Below are positions 45,114-55,125 of a stretch of 64,000 nt of DNA, in pieces. The DNA lies in contig CAUWAG010000003.1 of NCBI GenBank assembly GCA_963556695.1, forward strand, positions 372,001 through 436,000. Reading direction: 5' to 3'. The notes beneath the pieces were generated by a model, which ran no database searches, was not told the DNA's origin, and saw only the letters and a list, made by a program, of their open reading frames with translations. Within the stretch, counting starts at the first letter, position 1, and the number at the start of each line of letters is the position of its first letter. The stretch comes from Anthostomella pinea (taxonomy: Eukaryota; Ascomycota; Sordariomycetes; Xylariales; Xylariaceae). The position numbers and the translations under genes were made by a program.

Positions 45114-46125
45114 AGACCATGTATCTATCCTTTGGCATACTAGAGTTCCGTTCTTGCCGGTGATCTGGAAGCATAGTTCTTATTAATGTACATATCTGGT
45201 ATCAAAGCATCGTATAATGTCTCTCCTGCTCCTAGTATTGTGTCCGGACATCCATTGTCTCTTCTGGTATTTGACATGACTCTTGAGAATTCGCATAAGA
45301 CCAGCGAGAGCAGCCATGCATGAAACTAGCCGTATTGACTTATTCTCCCGCGGGTCAAGGTGAAGCCATGCTGGAGACATGAAAATCCATCCCTGCCATC
45401 ACCCACAACATGCGGGCTCCTGGGTCCTTCCGCACAGGAGTTGGAAGAAAATTTTCGGATCGGCCCATCCCCTACGTCCACCGCCTGGCCCCTGGCGATC
45501 AATCTTACTTGTGAAGATATGATCACGTGCTGGTAAGCAGAGGCTGGGTCTCCCCTGAATCCTTATTTGCATGCCCCTGGCTTCGTGAGCCCACCAGTCA
45601 CGGCATCATTTCCCCGACCCCAGTCTCTCTTAGGGAGCCACTCTAGGAGACCCCCACAATAGTCGACCCACCTGGGTTACCCACGTAGCCCACGGTCAAA
45701 CCTCTCCTGCCAGCCCTGCCTCTGTCGCCTCGCCCCATCGAACTATCTCTACATCCCTTGCTAGTACGCTAGAAGCACGCCAGAAAATTGGCGTCTGTCA
45801 CTGTGCAGTTCTCCATACGGCTGCCATGCTAATTCGGGTAAGACGATAGTGTGATGGATACCGCCGGCAACCCTCGTGGGTTGTCGATAGTGAGAGGAAA
45901 TTGACACATGTGTTGGGCCTACTCGGCAGATGAGATGATACCGCAACCCGGCGGTGTACCCGGTACGTTACAAGGTGACAGTACTGCGGCAAGGATGAAT
46001 GAAGATATAAACATTTTCATGGCAGAGGCCAGGCGATCAGGAAGAAGCAGCCAACGTGTGTGACATACAATACCTGCAGGTACCGCATACATACCGGTAG
46101 ACTACAGCGGCCCGCATCCATCACC
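45114..46125. other. Intergenic region, no gene recognised
   Basis: About 1 kb containing the downstream flank of the GMC gene and the promoter of the ligase. Short frames have no identifiable product. Confidence 0.4.
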
Positions 46126-47966
46126 ATGATATACAACGAGGGAAACACTGCGGATGTACCGCAGGTAGACCTCCTCACATTCCTCTTTGGTAAGTACTGT
46201 TCCGTGAGACAATCTGCCATGTCGTTCACCGACTAACAACCACCCAGAATCGAGACATTGTGCTGCCGTAGAAAGCACGCCCCTCCACGCAGAGGCCGAC
46301 GACCCATCCAATGTCATCACCAAGGCCAAGGCCCGCGTGTTGACGCAGCAGATAGCGCACTTCCTTCGCAGCCGGTACGCCATCGGCAAAAACGGCCCGG
46401 GGAAGGACGTGGTCGTGACGCTGTCCACGGGCCAGTCCGGACTTCCGTGTCTGTTCTTCGGGGTCGTAGCAGCGGACGGTGTATACTCGGCTGCGAGCCC
46501 AGCTGCCACTGCTGATGAGATCGCCCGCCAGATCGGCGAAGGAGATGCGAAGGTACTTGTCTGCAGCCCTGACGTGCAGGCGCTGGCTGTCGCCGCCGCG
46601 GCACTCGCAGGTATGCCCCGCGAGAATATTCTCGTTCTGGAACCGAAGCCAACCATGAGGCTCGCGAACATCGACGCGACTGCGAGCTGCAGCTTTGGCA
46701 AGGAGCAACTAGCATGGCGCATTATCACGGACCCCAAAGAGCTGCAGGAATCCCGGATATGCATACTCTACTCATCAGGTACCACGGGGCTGCCAAAGGG
46801 GGTCCTGATCTCCCATGCGAACATGGTTGCAGAGGCTTTCTTGCCAGCCTATATCAATCGGCCAATATGGCACGCCTGGGCTGCGGCGGGCAAACCCTTC
46901 GAGTCCAGAACCTTGGCGCACCTGCCTACGCCGCACATCTCGGCCGTCCAGGGGTACTTCGTGAACCCTTTCTATGACGGCGGCATCGTGTACTGGATGT
47001 CCAAGTTCGACTTTGGGGATTTCCTGAAGTACAACGTCCAGCTCCGGATCACAACCTTCTTCAGCGTACCGAGGATATACCTGGCTCTTGCCAAGCATCC
47101 GGTAGTCACGAACCAGTTTGCCTCTCTCCGGATTGCGTACTCTGGCGCTGCGCCTCTGTCTAGGGAGGTCATCGAAAGCACCAAGTTCGGTGGCGACGGT
47201 GATGGTAGGACATTGCTCAGCGAGACGTGGGGGGCCAGTGAGACGACTGGAGCAGTGACGCATATGGCTCCCAACAGACGGGACGTATCTGGCAGTGTAG
47301 GCGCACTGTTGCCGAACATGACTATGCGGTGCATACTTCTCCTATCTTCCCACAGCCTACTACAGTGCTAACGTAGCCGCAGGCTCGTGGACGAGAACGA
47401 TAACGACGTCCAGCCAGGCCAGCCTGGCGAGGCACTGCTTCAAGGGCCTGTTATTACACAGGGATATCACAACAACCCCGAGGCCAACATCGTCGGCTTC
47501 AAGGATGGCTGGTACCGCACAGGCGATGTCATGCAAATGAAGGGCGACCTATTATACGTCGTCGGCCGAAGAAAGGTACCTACCTTCCCATCAACCCCCC
47601 ACATCAATGTCAAAAGCAAGCCCTGACAATACCCAGGAAATCATCAAATACCACGGCTACCAGGTGCCACCAGCAGAACTGGAAGCCATCCTCTGTGGTC
47701 ACCCAGCCATTGCCGATGCAGCCGTCGTCGGCGTACCTGCCGAAGAGACCGAGGTGCCGCGGGCTCTGGTGGCGCTGAAGCCGCACATCCAGCTCGGCGA
47801 GGTGACCGAGAGTGAGATTGTGGAATATCTAGGACAGCGAGTCAGTGACCACAAACAGTTACGTGGTGGTGTCGGATTCGTGGAGGCGATTCCGCGGCTT
47901 CTGTCTGGGAAGATCTGGCGAGCTAAGTTGCCTGCATTGGCGGGACAGGCTGATAACAGTAGCTAA
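46126..47966 (+). CDS. Adenylate-forming acyl-CoA synthetase/4-coumarate-CoA ligase-like enzyme
   Basis: Four exons (46126-46189, 46248-47328, 47383-47575, 47637-47966) give 555 residues. ANL-superfamily core motifs are present in order: YSSGTTGLPKGV (phosphate loop), LPTPHISAVQG, YSGAAPLS, ETWGASETTG (A5), DGWYRTGD (A7), GRRKEIIKYHGYQVPPAELE (A8 hinge), HPAIADAAVVGV and a final SGKIWRAKL with the catalytic Lys. The enzyme should activate a carboxylic acid with ATP and pass it to CoA. It ends QADNSS, so there is no C-terminal peroxisome signal, unlike many plant and fungal 4CL-like proteins. The GMC oxidoreductase upstream and the epimerase downstream may act in the same pathway, but co-function is only suggested by position. 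Confidence 0.88.
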
Positions 47967-48766
47967 CAATCCCGAGAAACATATGAGACGGTCTTCTCCA
48001 CTGGGGCAGGGTGGTTCTTCGTTGTGTGAAGGAAGGATGGGTGGTTTTCGAGGTCCCCTTACCTGGTGGCAAGTATATAGCCCGGGCCAGCTGCAGTGAC
48101 CATGTAATGCCGTATACAAAGTCCGGATTGCCTGAACCATCTGATCTCCGAGAATCATGCATGATAGCACAGCACTTATACAGGGTCGCATGTTACAGTG
48201 CCGCTTCTAGCTTGATGAGGTGGTTTCAGGAGTGTACACTGTTGGACCACGGCATCGGCCCTCTCTCCATTCTAGACGATAGATCACCACTCTGAAGATG
48301 GAGTCAGAACTTATAACCTCCTTGTAGCTATATGTGATACTTCCGGTAGAGTTTTCGCGTAGTGAAAGTGCGACCTCGGGACAGGAAGCTGACCAATGAC
48401 TCCGGCAGTGCTGAGCGCAAGGCCGTCACCGATGACCCTATCGCTACCGGAAAGTACGTGCCCATGATGTTAAGCTGACGCGACTGTGGCTCGTTCTTAT
48501 TATAAGCTCAGTACGGGAAGTCAAGATAGGAATCTTGGCATTACAGGGAGAGCATTGACTGGTGCTGTAGCATCCTGTAGTAGTCTACTCATTTCGACAT
48601 GCCTCAATAGGGAAGTGAACTCATGCGAGGTGAACAATATTCTATACGTCTCATATTGATACCATGGCTGCTCCAGGCCCCATAAATAACGCCTGAGTCA
48701 GGAATAATATGGTCTTGCCCAGGGTACTATATGTTCGGGTCTTTGGGCTTGAGTTATCCCTAGCAC
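47967..48766. other. Convergent intergenic region, no gene recognised
   Basis: The 3' flanks of the ligase and the epimerase-type SDR. No coding frame is supported. Confidence 0.4.
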
Positions 48767-49837
48767 TTAGTCCATCCCTCCAGCAAGGGCATCTGCCACC
48801 CGCCCCTTGATTCTGGCAACACCTGCATCGCCGCGATCCGCCGCAGCCTCGTAAGCGAGGCGATACGCATGCAGATTCTCGGTGAATAGCATCCTTCTGT
48901 CAGTCCAACCCGTCAGCCTACGGATCTTGGCGCTGTCCACCCACTGGCTGAATCCAAGAACCATTTCGAGGCCGGGGTACGATCTCTGCCCTTCGAGCAG
49001 AGAGCCCACGCCGCCCGGAAAGCCGAACTCGTCGGACAAGGCCCTGGCGAAGTCTGCCAGGGTCTCGTAGCGGTGCGACGAGATGTTGAAACACTCGCCG
49101 GTCACCTCGCTGCGGGTAGCGTGCTCAGCTAGTGCGACGTATGCCTCGGTGCAGTCGTCAACGTGGCACCCGTGAAGGATGGTTTCAAAGTCACCGGGTA
49201 CATCGACTTTCGTGCGGCCTTGGCCGGCCTTCATGGCCTCGAAGATGACACCGTAGTAGCTGCTGTCGTAGCCGTAGACGTTGGTCGGACGCAGGACCGC
49301 CGCATCGAACAGTTCGGGGTGATCAAAGACCTTGAGGCAGCAATATGTTCTCTCCTTCAGGACCGCGGGTGGGTCCAGGGGCGACTCCTCGGTATGCGGT
49401 TTGAGGTTGGGGGATCCGTGTACGCCGGTAGTACCGTAGTCCTTGCAGCCGGAGGACATCAGTACGAGCGGCTTGACGTTCGCCCTATGGGCGCAGTCGG
49501 CTATTTTCTCGAACAGCTCTAGGAGGTGTCCGTAGTGGGTGTCGAAGGGGACTTGCTCCGTGCACGAGACGACGACGTCGAATACTGGCGTGTTGCGAGC
49601 CTCCAATAATTCATCCAGGAAAGCGAGGTCTACTGAGATGGAGCCCACGACAGCGGTGACTTCCTCGGCTTGGAGTGCTTTGCCAGCTTCGGGGCGTCGG
49701 ACAAGACCGTATACCTTCCACCCGGCGCGGACGAATGCCCGGCAGACTGCAGAGCCGATGTAACCGTTTGCGCCGGTGACGAAGACGGCCTTCTTGGGAG
49801 CTCGCGCAGTATCGGGTGTTGCTTGTGCGGGGGGCAT
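48767..49837 (-). CDS. NAD(P)-dependent epimerase/dehydratase-like extended SDR
   Basis: A single exon encodes 356 residues. The nucleotide-binding loop TGANGYIG (about 21-28) is near the N-terminus. The catalytic pair YxxxK is Y165 and K169 (TYCCLKV), with the Ser in VLMSSGCKDYG (about 128). RPTNVYGYDSSYYG and HVDDCTEAYVALAEHA are characteristic of the extended-SDR substrate side. The protein is acidic with no signal peptide, so it is probably cytosolic. Fungal relatives act on sugar nucleotides or small carbonyl compounds; the exact reaction is unknown. It is convergent to the ligase. Confidence 0.85.
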   Translation of the reverse strand: MPPAQATPDTARAPKKAVFVTGANGYIGSAVCRAFVRAGWKVYGLVRRPEAGKALQAEEVTAVVGSISVDLAFLDELLEARNTPVFDVVVSCTEQVPFDTHYGHLLELFEKIADCAHRANVKPLVLMSSGCKDYGTTGVHGSPNLKPHTEESPLDPPAVLKERTYCCLKVFDHPELFDAAVLRPTNVYGYDSSYYGVIFEAMKAGQGRTKVDVPGDFETILHGCHVDDCTEAYVALAEHATRSEVTGECFNISSHRYETLADFARALSDEFGFPGGVGSLLEGQRSYPGLEMVLGFSQWVDSAKIRRLTGWTDRRMLFTENLHAYRLAYEAAADRGDAGVARIKGRVADALAGGMD

Positions 49838-50419
49838 GATTGCTGTCTTTGGATACCTTAGGCTACTTACCGGCGAGGCGGCCGGAGGTGTTCGCCTTTA
49901 TATCCATCAGAACCGGACAGATCATTGCTCCGGGTTGGGTCTGCCAAGACGGGCTCCTCGTCCGACCCGGGCGAGTACATATCGGACCCAGAGATATGCT
50001 CGCCGGCCAACTGGCGGACTTCGCCGGCGGACCTCCACAGCCGCCAGACCCGTCCGCCAGCTCTAGGAGTCTAGTCTCATCCCGCTCCACCATGTCTGAT
50101 TTTCCACGCGATAAGGTTGCTTCACTTTTCCTTAACCGAGGACCCACAAACCATCAAGAGCGCCAGTGATCGAGTTATTTTGTTTTGTGACCACAGGTCA
50201 TTCAGATATGGTGGGACCAGAGGTCCAGTAACAAGTAAGAATAAACAGTTCCAAGGCCACATCCTCAAGCCTGAAACAGTGACTAGGAATTTGCTGATAC
50301 AGCCTTCAGCTTCAGCCTGGCTCTCTGCCAGCCACAAGAGCGCCAGTGATACTGCCCCAGGATAGCAAGGCTCTACCCTCCTGTCTAGTTCGACGACTAC
50401 GAAGCCTGACCGATCGCGC
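49838..50419. other. Divergent intergenic region with a direct repeat
   Basis: About 0.6 kb between the SDR and F-box genes. No gene is supported. It contains a 16-base direct repeat described separately. Confidence 0.4.
50155..50350. repeat. 16-base direct repeat bracketing 164 bases
   Basis: The 16-mer CAAGAGCGCCAGTGAT occurs at 50155-50170 and again at 50335-50350, exactly 180 bases apart. It could be the footprint of a small insertion with a long target copy, or a paired binding site. The DNA between has no recognised transposon ends. Confidence 0.7.
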
Positions 50420-51757
50420 GTGCCGCGTTACCTACGCGTCGTGGTGGGACCTACACTACTATCGCTGCCGCCTGAGATGCTGGAAGCCGTCTTCAGACCA
50501 CTCGTCCCAGATCCCACCCGCGCGGGCGAATCTCAATTCTTAAGTCGTGACTTCAGAATTCGTCGAAGAGCGCTTCGGAGTCTCTGCCTTACCTCACGGA
50601 CCTGTCGGGATATAGCACTGCGTCTGCTGTATCATACTGTGGCCCTCGCCAGTGTCGATAACGCCGTACTGCTATTCCGCAACCTCATCGTGCATCCACA
50701 TCTACGGCCTGCAATACGGAACCTCGCTTGTCTAGAGCCAAAACTTGTGGGGAGGTCAATGGATAATGAACGCGAGTGTTGGAATGCGACCGTGCCCTCA
50801 TTCGAGGGCCTCACCCTCGACGAGGCGGGACAGCACGTACTCGCCCAGATCGGTATCAAACTAGAGCCACTCCCCGAGATAGAGAAAGGACTGGACGAAG
50901 CCCGAGAAGAGGATGTGGAGGATCTGATGCCGGCCCTAAACTGCGCTATCGTCTGCCTTGCAAATCAGCTCGAAGACTTACGGCTGAACCGAAGCAAGAT
51001 GAACTCATCGTGGCTCGCTAAATTCCTCGACTACAACAAGAACCTCAGCACTCTCCACTACACCACCCGGCATCAAGAGTGGATGCACGACCTCTGCGAT
51101 TATTGGGACCCGTCAACAATCGATCACTTCAGCATGAACCAAGCCATTCGTGTCGGGAGGCGGCAACTAAAACAGCTATATCTGGGGAGCGTAGCTCTCC
51201 CCATTGACGAAGGCTTGAATGAACATGCAAGCGTGGAAACCCTTGTGGTTCTGCCATTTACCCTGTTAGAACGTCTGTCCATCGATCTTCGGTGGCTGAT
51301 GCCTCCTACCAGAGATAGCGGCGATGGCCGCGATGTTGAGGATGATCTTTCGGGTTTCCCACCGGCATTACTACTCCCGTCGAGCCTCCAAGAGCTGGAA
51401 TTGACCGAGACTTGGAGCTCTGCTGACCTGGAGCGTTTTAGGGTTGATGTTGTAACGGAAGTGAGATGCACCATGTGGATACAGATGGCACTATACACCT
51501 TGCTTACAGGCGATCCAAACCTGTGGCCATCATTAGCCTTTCGGGAAAGGCTACCTCACTTGCGCAAGGTGACTTTCAGTGCCCGTTGGCCCCGCCATGA
51601 CAAGGAAACCATGTATGCCCGTCTTGAGGACTTAGACGACGTCAACGAACTGCCACCCACGTCGGACGAGGCCATCAAGAGAATCAAGGAGCTATTCATG
51701 AGACTGGGAGTGGAATTCGTCTGGAAGTGGCAGGAATTCAACATGCGAGCTATGTAG
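50420..51757 (+). CDS. F-box-like protein
   Basis: A single exon encodes 445 residues. The N-terminus carries an F-box-like segment (LLSLPPEMLEAVFRPLVP, then LRSLCLTSRTCRDIALRLLYHTVAL), the usual Skp1-binding helix set of fungal F-box proteins. The rest has leucine-spaced segments (LEDLRLNRSKMNSS, LKQLYLGSVALP, LERLSIDLRWL, LQELELTETW) suggesting degenerate leucine-rich repeats for target binding. F-box proteins select substrates for SCF ubiquitin ligases; this target is unknown. The start is the first Met in the frame; the first real F-box residues begin about 15 codons later. Confidence 0.7.
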   Translation: MPRYLRVVVGPTLLSLPPEMLEAVFRPLVPDPTRAGESQFLSRDFRIRRRALRSLCLTSRTCRDIALRLLYHTVALASVDNAVLLFRNLIVHPHLRPAIRNLACLEPKLVGRSMDNERECWNATVPSFEGLTLDEAGQHVLAQIGIKLEPLPEIEKGLDEAREEDVEDLMPALNCAIVCLANQLEDLRLNRSKMNSSWLAKFLDYNKNLSTLHYTTRHQEWMHDLCDYWDPSTIDHFSMNQAIRVGRRQLKQLYLGSVALPIDEGLNEHASVETLVVLPFTLLERLSIDLRWLMPPTRDSGDGRDVEDDLSGFPPALLLPSSLQELELTETWSSADLERFRVDVVTEVRCTMWIQMALYTLLTGDPNLWPSLAFRERLPHLRKVTFSARWPRHDKETMYARLEDLDDVNELPPTSDEAIKRIKELFMRLGVEFVWKWQEFNMRAM

Positions 51758-52329
51758 GACGGCAGTATGGACCCAAAGACGACAATATGTGGTGGGTGCG
51801 CCTCACTGTCGACGGAAATGGCCGGTAGGGGTACGAGCTCCGAGGGATTCCCGACGAGGTACAGAGATCTACCTTTAATTCGGGCGTGGCTCCTATGCCG
51901 GCTGCGTTTAGAATTCCTACCGATAGAGGGTTGAGGACCGGTCAAGTTCTATACAAACTGCGCAGTGGTTACCATGCTCGCGTATTCGCGGCTCCTTCTG
52001 CAAACGATGATCGATCGGTGCTATGTGTGACTAAGTCATTGGGAAAAATGAATAATAAGCCATACTCTGTTCTAGATCTATCTACCATGATATACGAGAA
52101 GAAACATGGATAGATTGTACGGCTTTCAACGCTGTTGACACATGTCAACACCTAATGCCACATGCCGCCCGCTATGTTGGGTTGGCTGCACTGGGCCGGC
52201 AAGACTTCGGACTCAGCCCCGGGTAACCTTGACAACCTTCGACCAGACCTTCAATCTTCAGCTTTCAACCTCACCACCTGATAGTAATAGTATCACCATT
52301 GACCGTCGCGAACACTCCCACATCTGCCA
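51758..52329. other. Intergenic region, no gene recognised
   Basis: Between the F-box gene and the 2EXR gene. The small frame 51886-52113 shows no features. Confidence 0.4.
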
Positions 52330-52551
52330 AAGGAGCCCTCATACACTTATCTTCCTGGACCTTATTTCGCGACAGAACCCGCCCACTGCTCCAATGCTCG
52401 CACGATGTCTCTCTGGTGGTTCAAACATCAGTTCACTTCACCCCCAACAATCTCGAGCTCGAGGTCAGAGATAGAGTCGCATGCAGCCGCCGCCACACCT
52501 TCCTTTGCCCTCTTCCGACATCTGCCCACCGAACTCCGCCTGCAGATCTGG
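52330..52551. repeat. Tandem duplication, copy 1 (222 bp)
   Basis: This is the first of two head-to-tail 222-base units, the other being 52552-52773. By eye they are identical throughout. The unit runs from the leader into the first coding codons of the 2EXR gene. Its length is a multiple of three, so the frame is kept. Confidence 0.9.
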
Positions 52552-53685
52552 AAGGAGCCCTCATACACTTATCTTCCTGGACCTTATTTCGCGACAGAAC
52601 CCGCCCACTGCTCCAATGCTCGCACGATGTCTCTCTGGTGGTTCAAACATCAGTTCACTTCACCCCCAACAATCTCGAGCTCGAGGTCAGAGATAGAGTC
52701 GCATGCAGCCGCCGCCACACCTTCCTTTGCCCTCTTCCGACATCTGCCCACCGAACTCCGCCTGCAGATCTGGAAGCACTATTTCGACGTCCCTCGCATC
52801 CACGTAGTCCATCCCGGGCAGCCGCTAGGGCCCCATTTCACTAGATGGGCCATGACCAACCCTCCCCCGGATTACACTGAGATAGTCGCGCGCACCAACC
52901 AGCCGACCACCTCGAAGCAGCAGTTCGCAGCAGTGCTGGTGAGTCGCGAGGCCCTGGAGATATTCACCAAGACTGTCGACCTCGCCCACATGGCCTTCCT
53001 CGACTTTGAGACGCGGTCGTTCCAAATCATGTTCGAGAGGAAATTTGGAGATCTCGCACCGCCCTCGAGGATCGCGACCGTGTCCCCGGAGGAGCTGGAC
53101 GCGATACCAGGCTTCCGGGAGTTCGTCCGCAACCCGGTTGGTAGTGGCACCCAGAGAATGGTGCCCCCGGCTCACATCAACTGGCGCGACGACCTGATCT
53201 ACCTCACGGGTCCCGAGGGCGAACAGATGCAGATGCTCAAGAGAATCTGCCGCGGCCCGTGGGCGCGCAAGGTCCAGCGCATCGCCTTGCTCATCAACGA
53301 CCGCACCTACAAGAACGGGGATGTCTTCCACCAGAACAGCCGGTCGTTCCGCAGCCTCCGCATCTTCCTGGAGCGGAAACGGTCCATTCTGAGGCGCTAC
53401 CTTCAGATCACGGAGGTCATCCTCGTCGTCCGCCTGAGCCAAGAGACCCACCCTAAGCAGAGGGGATTTAAGCGCGATGGATTTGGATTCGTGCCCTTCC
53501 AGAAGATGAATGGATACGATGGCGGGGCTTGGGATAACATGAAGGTCACGACTCGCTTCAGAGACGTGACGACGCTGCTACAGGAGGCTTTCCCCCCTCT
53601 GGCACAGAAAGGGAGGATACGATGGGTTGTGGACGTTGACTGCATCCAGGCAGAAGGCGATTTCTACTCACGGCATCCGCGATGA
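52405..53685 (+). CDS. 2EXR-domain protein with a tandemly duplicated 5' end
   Basis: From the first ATG (52405) the frame encodes 426 residues with an internal 74-residue repeat; from the second ATG (52627) it encodes 352 residues. The N-terminal signature FALFRHLPTELRLQIWK, repeated in the longer form, is the FxxLPxELRxxIW motif of the fungal 2EXR family (F-box-like, function unknown). The body continues HYFDVPRIHVVHPGQPLG and ends VDVDCIQAEGDFYSRHPR. In the longer version the former 5' untranslated sequence of copy 2 is read as EPSYTYLPGPYFATEPAHCS between the two copies. The ancestral start is probably the 52627 one, but ribosomes meet 52405 first. The gene is otherwise intact. Confidence 0.75.
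   Translation: MSLWWFKHQFTSPPTISSSRSEIESHAAAATPSFALFRHLPTELRLQIWKEPSYTYLPGPYFATEPAHCSNARTMSLWWFKHQFTSPPTISSSRSEIESHAAAATPSFALFRHLPTELRLQIWKHYFDVPRIHVVHPGQPLGPHFTRWAMTNPPPDYTEIVARTNQPTTSKQQFAAVLVSREALEIFTKTVDLAHMAFLDFETRSFQIMFERKFGDLAPPSRIATVSPEELDAIPGFREFVRNPVGSGTQRMVPPAHINWRDDLIYLTGPEGEQMQMLKRICRGPWARKVQRIALLINDRTYKNGDVFHQNSRSFRSLRIFLERKRSILRRYLQITEVILVVRLSQETHPKQRGFKRDGFGFVPFQKMNGYDGGAWDNMKVTTRFRDVTTLLQEAFPPLAQKGRIRWVVDVDCIQAEGDFYSRHPR
52552..52773. repeat. Tandem duplication, copy 2 (222 bp)
   Basis: This is the second perfect unit, including a second copy of the start codon (52627) and of the first 50 codons. The remainder of the gene follows directly, so copy 2 is joined to the ancestral gene body. 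Confidence 0.9.
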
Positions 53686-53872
53686 TGTATATACAACTTG
53701 AATGCTACAGAAATAGGCGCGAGGAGCAACCCATTTGGAAGGGGTCAAATAGCCTGCCTGGTCTTCGATTCGCTAGGGTATCTCTGAGAATACATGTCCA
53801 ACTATGAAACCAACGCCAAACCTCCCATGACGCGCTGATAGAAAGCACAGGTCTCCTCTGCAATGCATCTGG

Positions 53873-55125
53873 TCAAGTTTCCCAGTGACCCGCCATGTCG
53901 CGATCATGCAACAACTGCCACTTGGTGTGCGACGCATCGAGGTGTGCCCTCAAATCCTCGACGTTCTCATATGTCTTTGTCTTGCCGGTCGACTGCAGTA
54001 ACAAAAGTCAGTACTAACCCAGTCCAAGGATCCTGTTGGGTACGGAGTAGACTCCCGAGTAGGAAAGATGGTGACATACCGTACACACCACACAGCCGAA
54101 CCGCCCGTCTTCGCAATGCGACTTGCCCAAGAACCGAGGCGTGATCTGGAAGCCCTCCTTCACCATCAGAGCCGCCCTGTCCTGGGTCTGTCTGCCGTTC
54201 CAGTCGTACCCACACCTGCACCTCCGACCCTTCGGAGGTATAGACTTCTGCAGGTTGACCTGGTACTTCATGGCCTCAGGACAGAAGGCGCTGAAGATGC
54301 TGTTCTTCGGGCCGCCCCGTGGCCCCAGCCCCGATGTAGACGTAGTAGAGGTGCGCGTGGACTGGAGGTGGCCGTCAGGGATCATCTTGGGCGTTGGCGG
54401 TGGAGACGGTGGTTCGGACTGGTATGGGGACTTGCTAGAGCTCGCGCGTCGGTGCACCGTCTGGGCATCATCATCGTCGTCGCTGTTGCCGTCTTCGTCA
54501 TCGTCATCATCGTCATCCTCCTTCTCCGTCTCCTCCTCTTCCGGTGTCGTCGCCGGTGTCTCTGCGATGCCCGAGACGTCGAGCCAGGATCGCTGGCGCG
54601 AGCCCGGCAGTTCTCGGGGCACCAGGCGACCGACGGCGACTCGTTGGTACTGCTTCGACAGCGCGGCTAGACATTCTATGCGCACAGCCTCCGAGACGCG
54701 TATCAGCTCAGCCAGCTCCAGCGGGGCGTCGTCGGCGTTGACTGCGCTCTGTAAGACGTCGATGCGCTCCTGCAAGCGCTCGAAGTTGGCTTGCAGTGTC
54801 TCGCGACAAGCTCCTGTTTCTCTCCGTCAGCCAGCCGTCTCCACGCGCAAACAGACAAATCAAGGGGACCCGTACTATCGCCTATAGCGAAGTCATTGCC
54901 GAGAATGTCGACCCCGCCGTCGAATGCCTCGCGGATCTTGGCGGCCGCAACACGCAGCGAGATGCTGGCGGCGCAGAAGCCGCTGTTGGTCACGTTGCCC
55001 CGGGTGGCGCGCGTGTACCGGTTCTCCTGCCATTTACGCTGGCGCCAGCCGGTGTAGTATTCGAGCGCGGTGGCGTAAGCGCCCACGAGGGCCGTGACGA
55101 CGTCGCCGACCGTCTTGATGTCCAT
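53873..55125 (-). CDS. Putative zinc-binding protein with acidic linker, function unknown
   Basis: Three exons (55125-54876, 54813-54080, 53992-53873) give 367 residues. The N-terminus (MDIKTVGDVVTALVGAYATALEYYTGWRQ) is helical, and a predicted coiled stretch (QANFERLQERIDVLQSAV) follows. The middle has a Glu/Asp run (EEEETEKEDDDDDDDEDG) then a Ser/Pro-rich segment. The C-terminal part carries CRCGYDWNG, then CVVCT across an intron, then LRAHLDASH: two Cys pairs plus spaced His consistent with a zinc-coordinating fold. No signal peptide or membrane segment. I do not recognise a named family; the layout resembles uncharacterised fungal proteins. Confidence 0.65.
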
